64,000 bases of DNA from CAXSEF01 sp964236695 (lineage in GTDB: Bacteria > Pseudomonadota > Alphaproteobacteria > Acetobacterales > Acetobacteraceae): positions 1 to 64,000 of the forward strand of contig CAXSFU010000007.1 of NCBI GenBank assembly GCA_964236695.1. Direction: 5' to 3'. Below the pieces are notes generated by a model. That model had not been told where the DNA came from. It did no database searches and saw nothing but the letters and a program-made list of their open reading frames with translations. The translations under genes and the position numbers were made by a program. Below, piece after piece: positions 63,600 to 64,000 of the stretch (its first letter is position 1; each line of letters starts with the position of its first letter).

Positions 63600-63800
63600 A
63601 GGGCGGTCCCTGATCCCGCCGTGCCGGACCCCTCGACGCTGAGCCGCAGGGTCGAGACGCTGGCGCCCTTGCTCGCGCGGCCCGGGTCCGCCCGCGTGCA
63701 CCTGCTGGCGGACAGCACCGGGCTGAGCTGCGCGGCTCGGGCGAGTGACTGCCCGAGAGGCACGGCCCGCGCACCCGCTGGTCCTGACGCAGGCTCGGCC
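63600..63800 (+). pseudogene. Second decayed IS5-family transposase fragment
   Basis: Immediately after the glycosyltransferase stop, VPDPSTLSRRVETL...RVHLLADSTGLSC (63606-63735) matches the PDxSTLSRR...VDSTGL block of IS5 transposases. After a frameshift near 63736 the continuation reads SGE-stop-LPERHGPRTRWS-stop-RRL. The two TGA stops (63746-63748 and 63785-63787) stand where the family has Trp (TGG). The rest of the gene is missing. It belongs to a different IS5 branch from the remnant at 61331. Confidence 0.75.
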
Positions 63801-64000
63801 GCTTGCCTGCATTTTCTGTCTAAGTCAGTGCACTAGAGGCTGCTATGGACCTCGTAGCAGCTCGTTGCTTCGGCCAGGAAAACAAGAATCTTCTTTTTAT
63901 GAGGAAAAAGAAGCAAAAAGACTTCATCCATGGAGATACGGGCGTATCCGCTGCCCAACGAGCAAAATTCTTTGGTTCTTTCCTTCAAGAAAGAACATGC
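63801..64000. other. Terminal stretch with the second AT-rich repeat
   Basis: After the transposase fragment, about 75 bp carry nothing recognisable. The AT-rich repeat then runs to the window edge. Confidence 0.6.
63876..64000. repeat. AT-rich hairpin repeat, second copy (cut by window end)
   Basis: AGGAAAACAAGAATCTTCTT, AAAAAGAAGCAAAAAGACTT, TGCCCAACGAGCAAAA and TTCTTTGGTTCTTTCCTTC blocks appear in the same order and spacing as in the copy at 59241-59382. The central ~30 bp differ between copies while the hairpin arms are kept. Confidence 0.8.

Overview
This is a high-GC alphaproteobacterial chromosome segment, most likely from the Acetobacteraceae/Rhodospirillales. The evidence is the style of its ribosomal proteins and RNA polymerase (339-residue RpoA, long-form adenylate kinase with a zinc lid), an ATP12-type F1-ATPase chaperone, an HpnL-like hopanoid-associated membrane protein, a SUF-only iron-sulfur operon, and tRNA-Tyr next to rlmB. 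The genus cannot be fixed from the sequence.

Layout. Positions 1-5062 hold miscellaneous genes: an FAD/NAD(P) reductase, an NlpE-like secreted protein, a YVTN beta-propeller, an HpnL-like membrane protein and a broken small secreted-protein gene. Positions 5479-34098 are a nearly unbroken plus-strand ribosome/transcription superoperon: rplK-rplA-rplJ-rplL-rpoB-rpoC, rpsL-rpsG-tuf, the S10 and spc clusters (rpsJ to rplO), secY-adk, and rpsM-rpsK-rpoA-rplQ. Two expected pieces are absent: fusA between rpsG and tuf, and secE-nusG before rplK. Positions 34297-43862 carry a Met/His-rich repetitive secreted protein, rarA, an RluA-family pseudouridine synthase, an AsmA protein, a divergent SDR/ArsR pair, an ATP12 chaperone and acylphosphatase. 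Positions 44028-52030 contain a metallo-beta-lactamase-fold hydrolase, a small membrane protein and a complete overlapping SUF operon (Rrf2 regulator, sufB-C-D-S-U, a DUF59 protein and sufA). Positions 52154-61327 hold a TrmA/RlmD-type rRNA methyltransferase overlapping a DEAD-box helicase, tRNA-Gly, tRNA-Tyr, rlmB, a DegP/HtrA protease and tRNA-Thr. From 61331 on the sequence changes: a decayed IS5-type transposase abuts tRNA-Thr, an AT-richer stretch follows, then a family 2 glycosyltransferase and a second decayed IS5 fragment. This looks like the edge of an acquired region.

The most unusual feature is a dense family of GC-rich palindromic intergenic repeats, with about 15 copies in 64 kb. 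They are built from nested inverted repeats and sit at most transcription-unit boundaries, even between rpoB and rpoC and between rplO and secY. One copy (37856-37996) has imperfect terminal inverted repeats and an exact 8-bp flanking duplication and lies inside another copy, so at least one subfamily behaves like a MITE. Two copies overlap gene ends: they supply the last ~20 codons of the rRNA methyltransferase and the predicted N-terminus of the HpnL-like protein. A second, AT-rich hairpin repeat occurs twice (59241-59382 and 63876-64000).

Functionally, most of the window is the core translation and transcription machinery plus RNA modification enzymes. The SUF operon provides iron-sulfur clusters, probably including the one bound by the cluster-type methyltransferase encoded just downstream.
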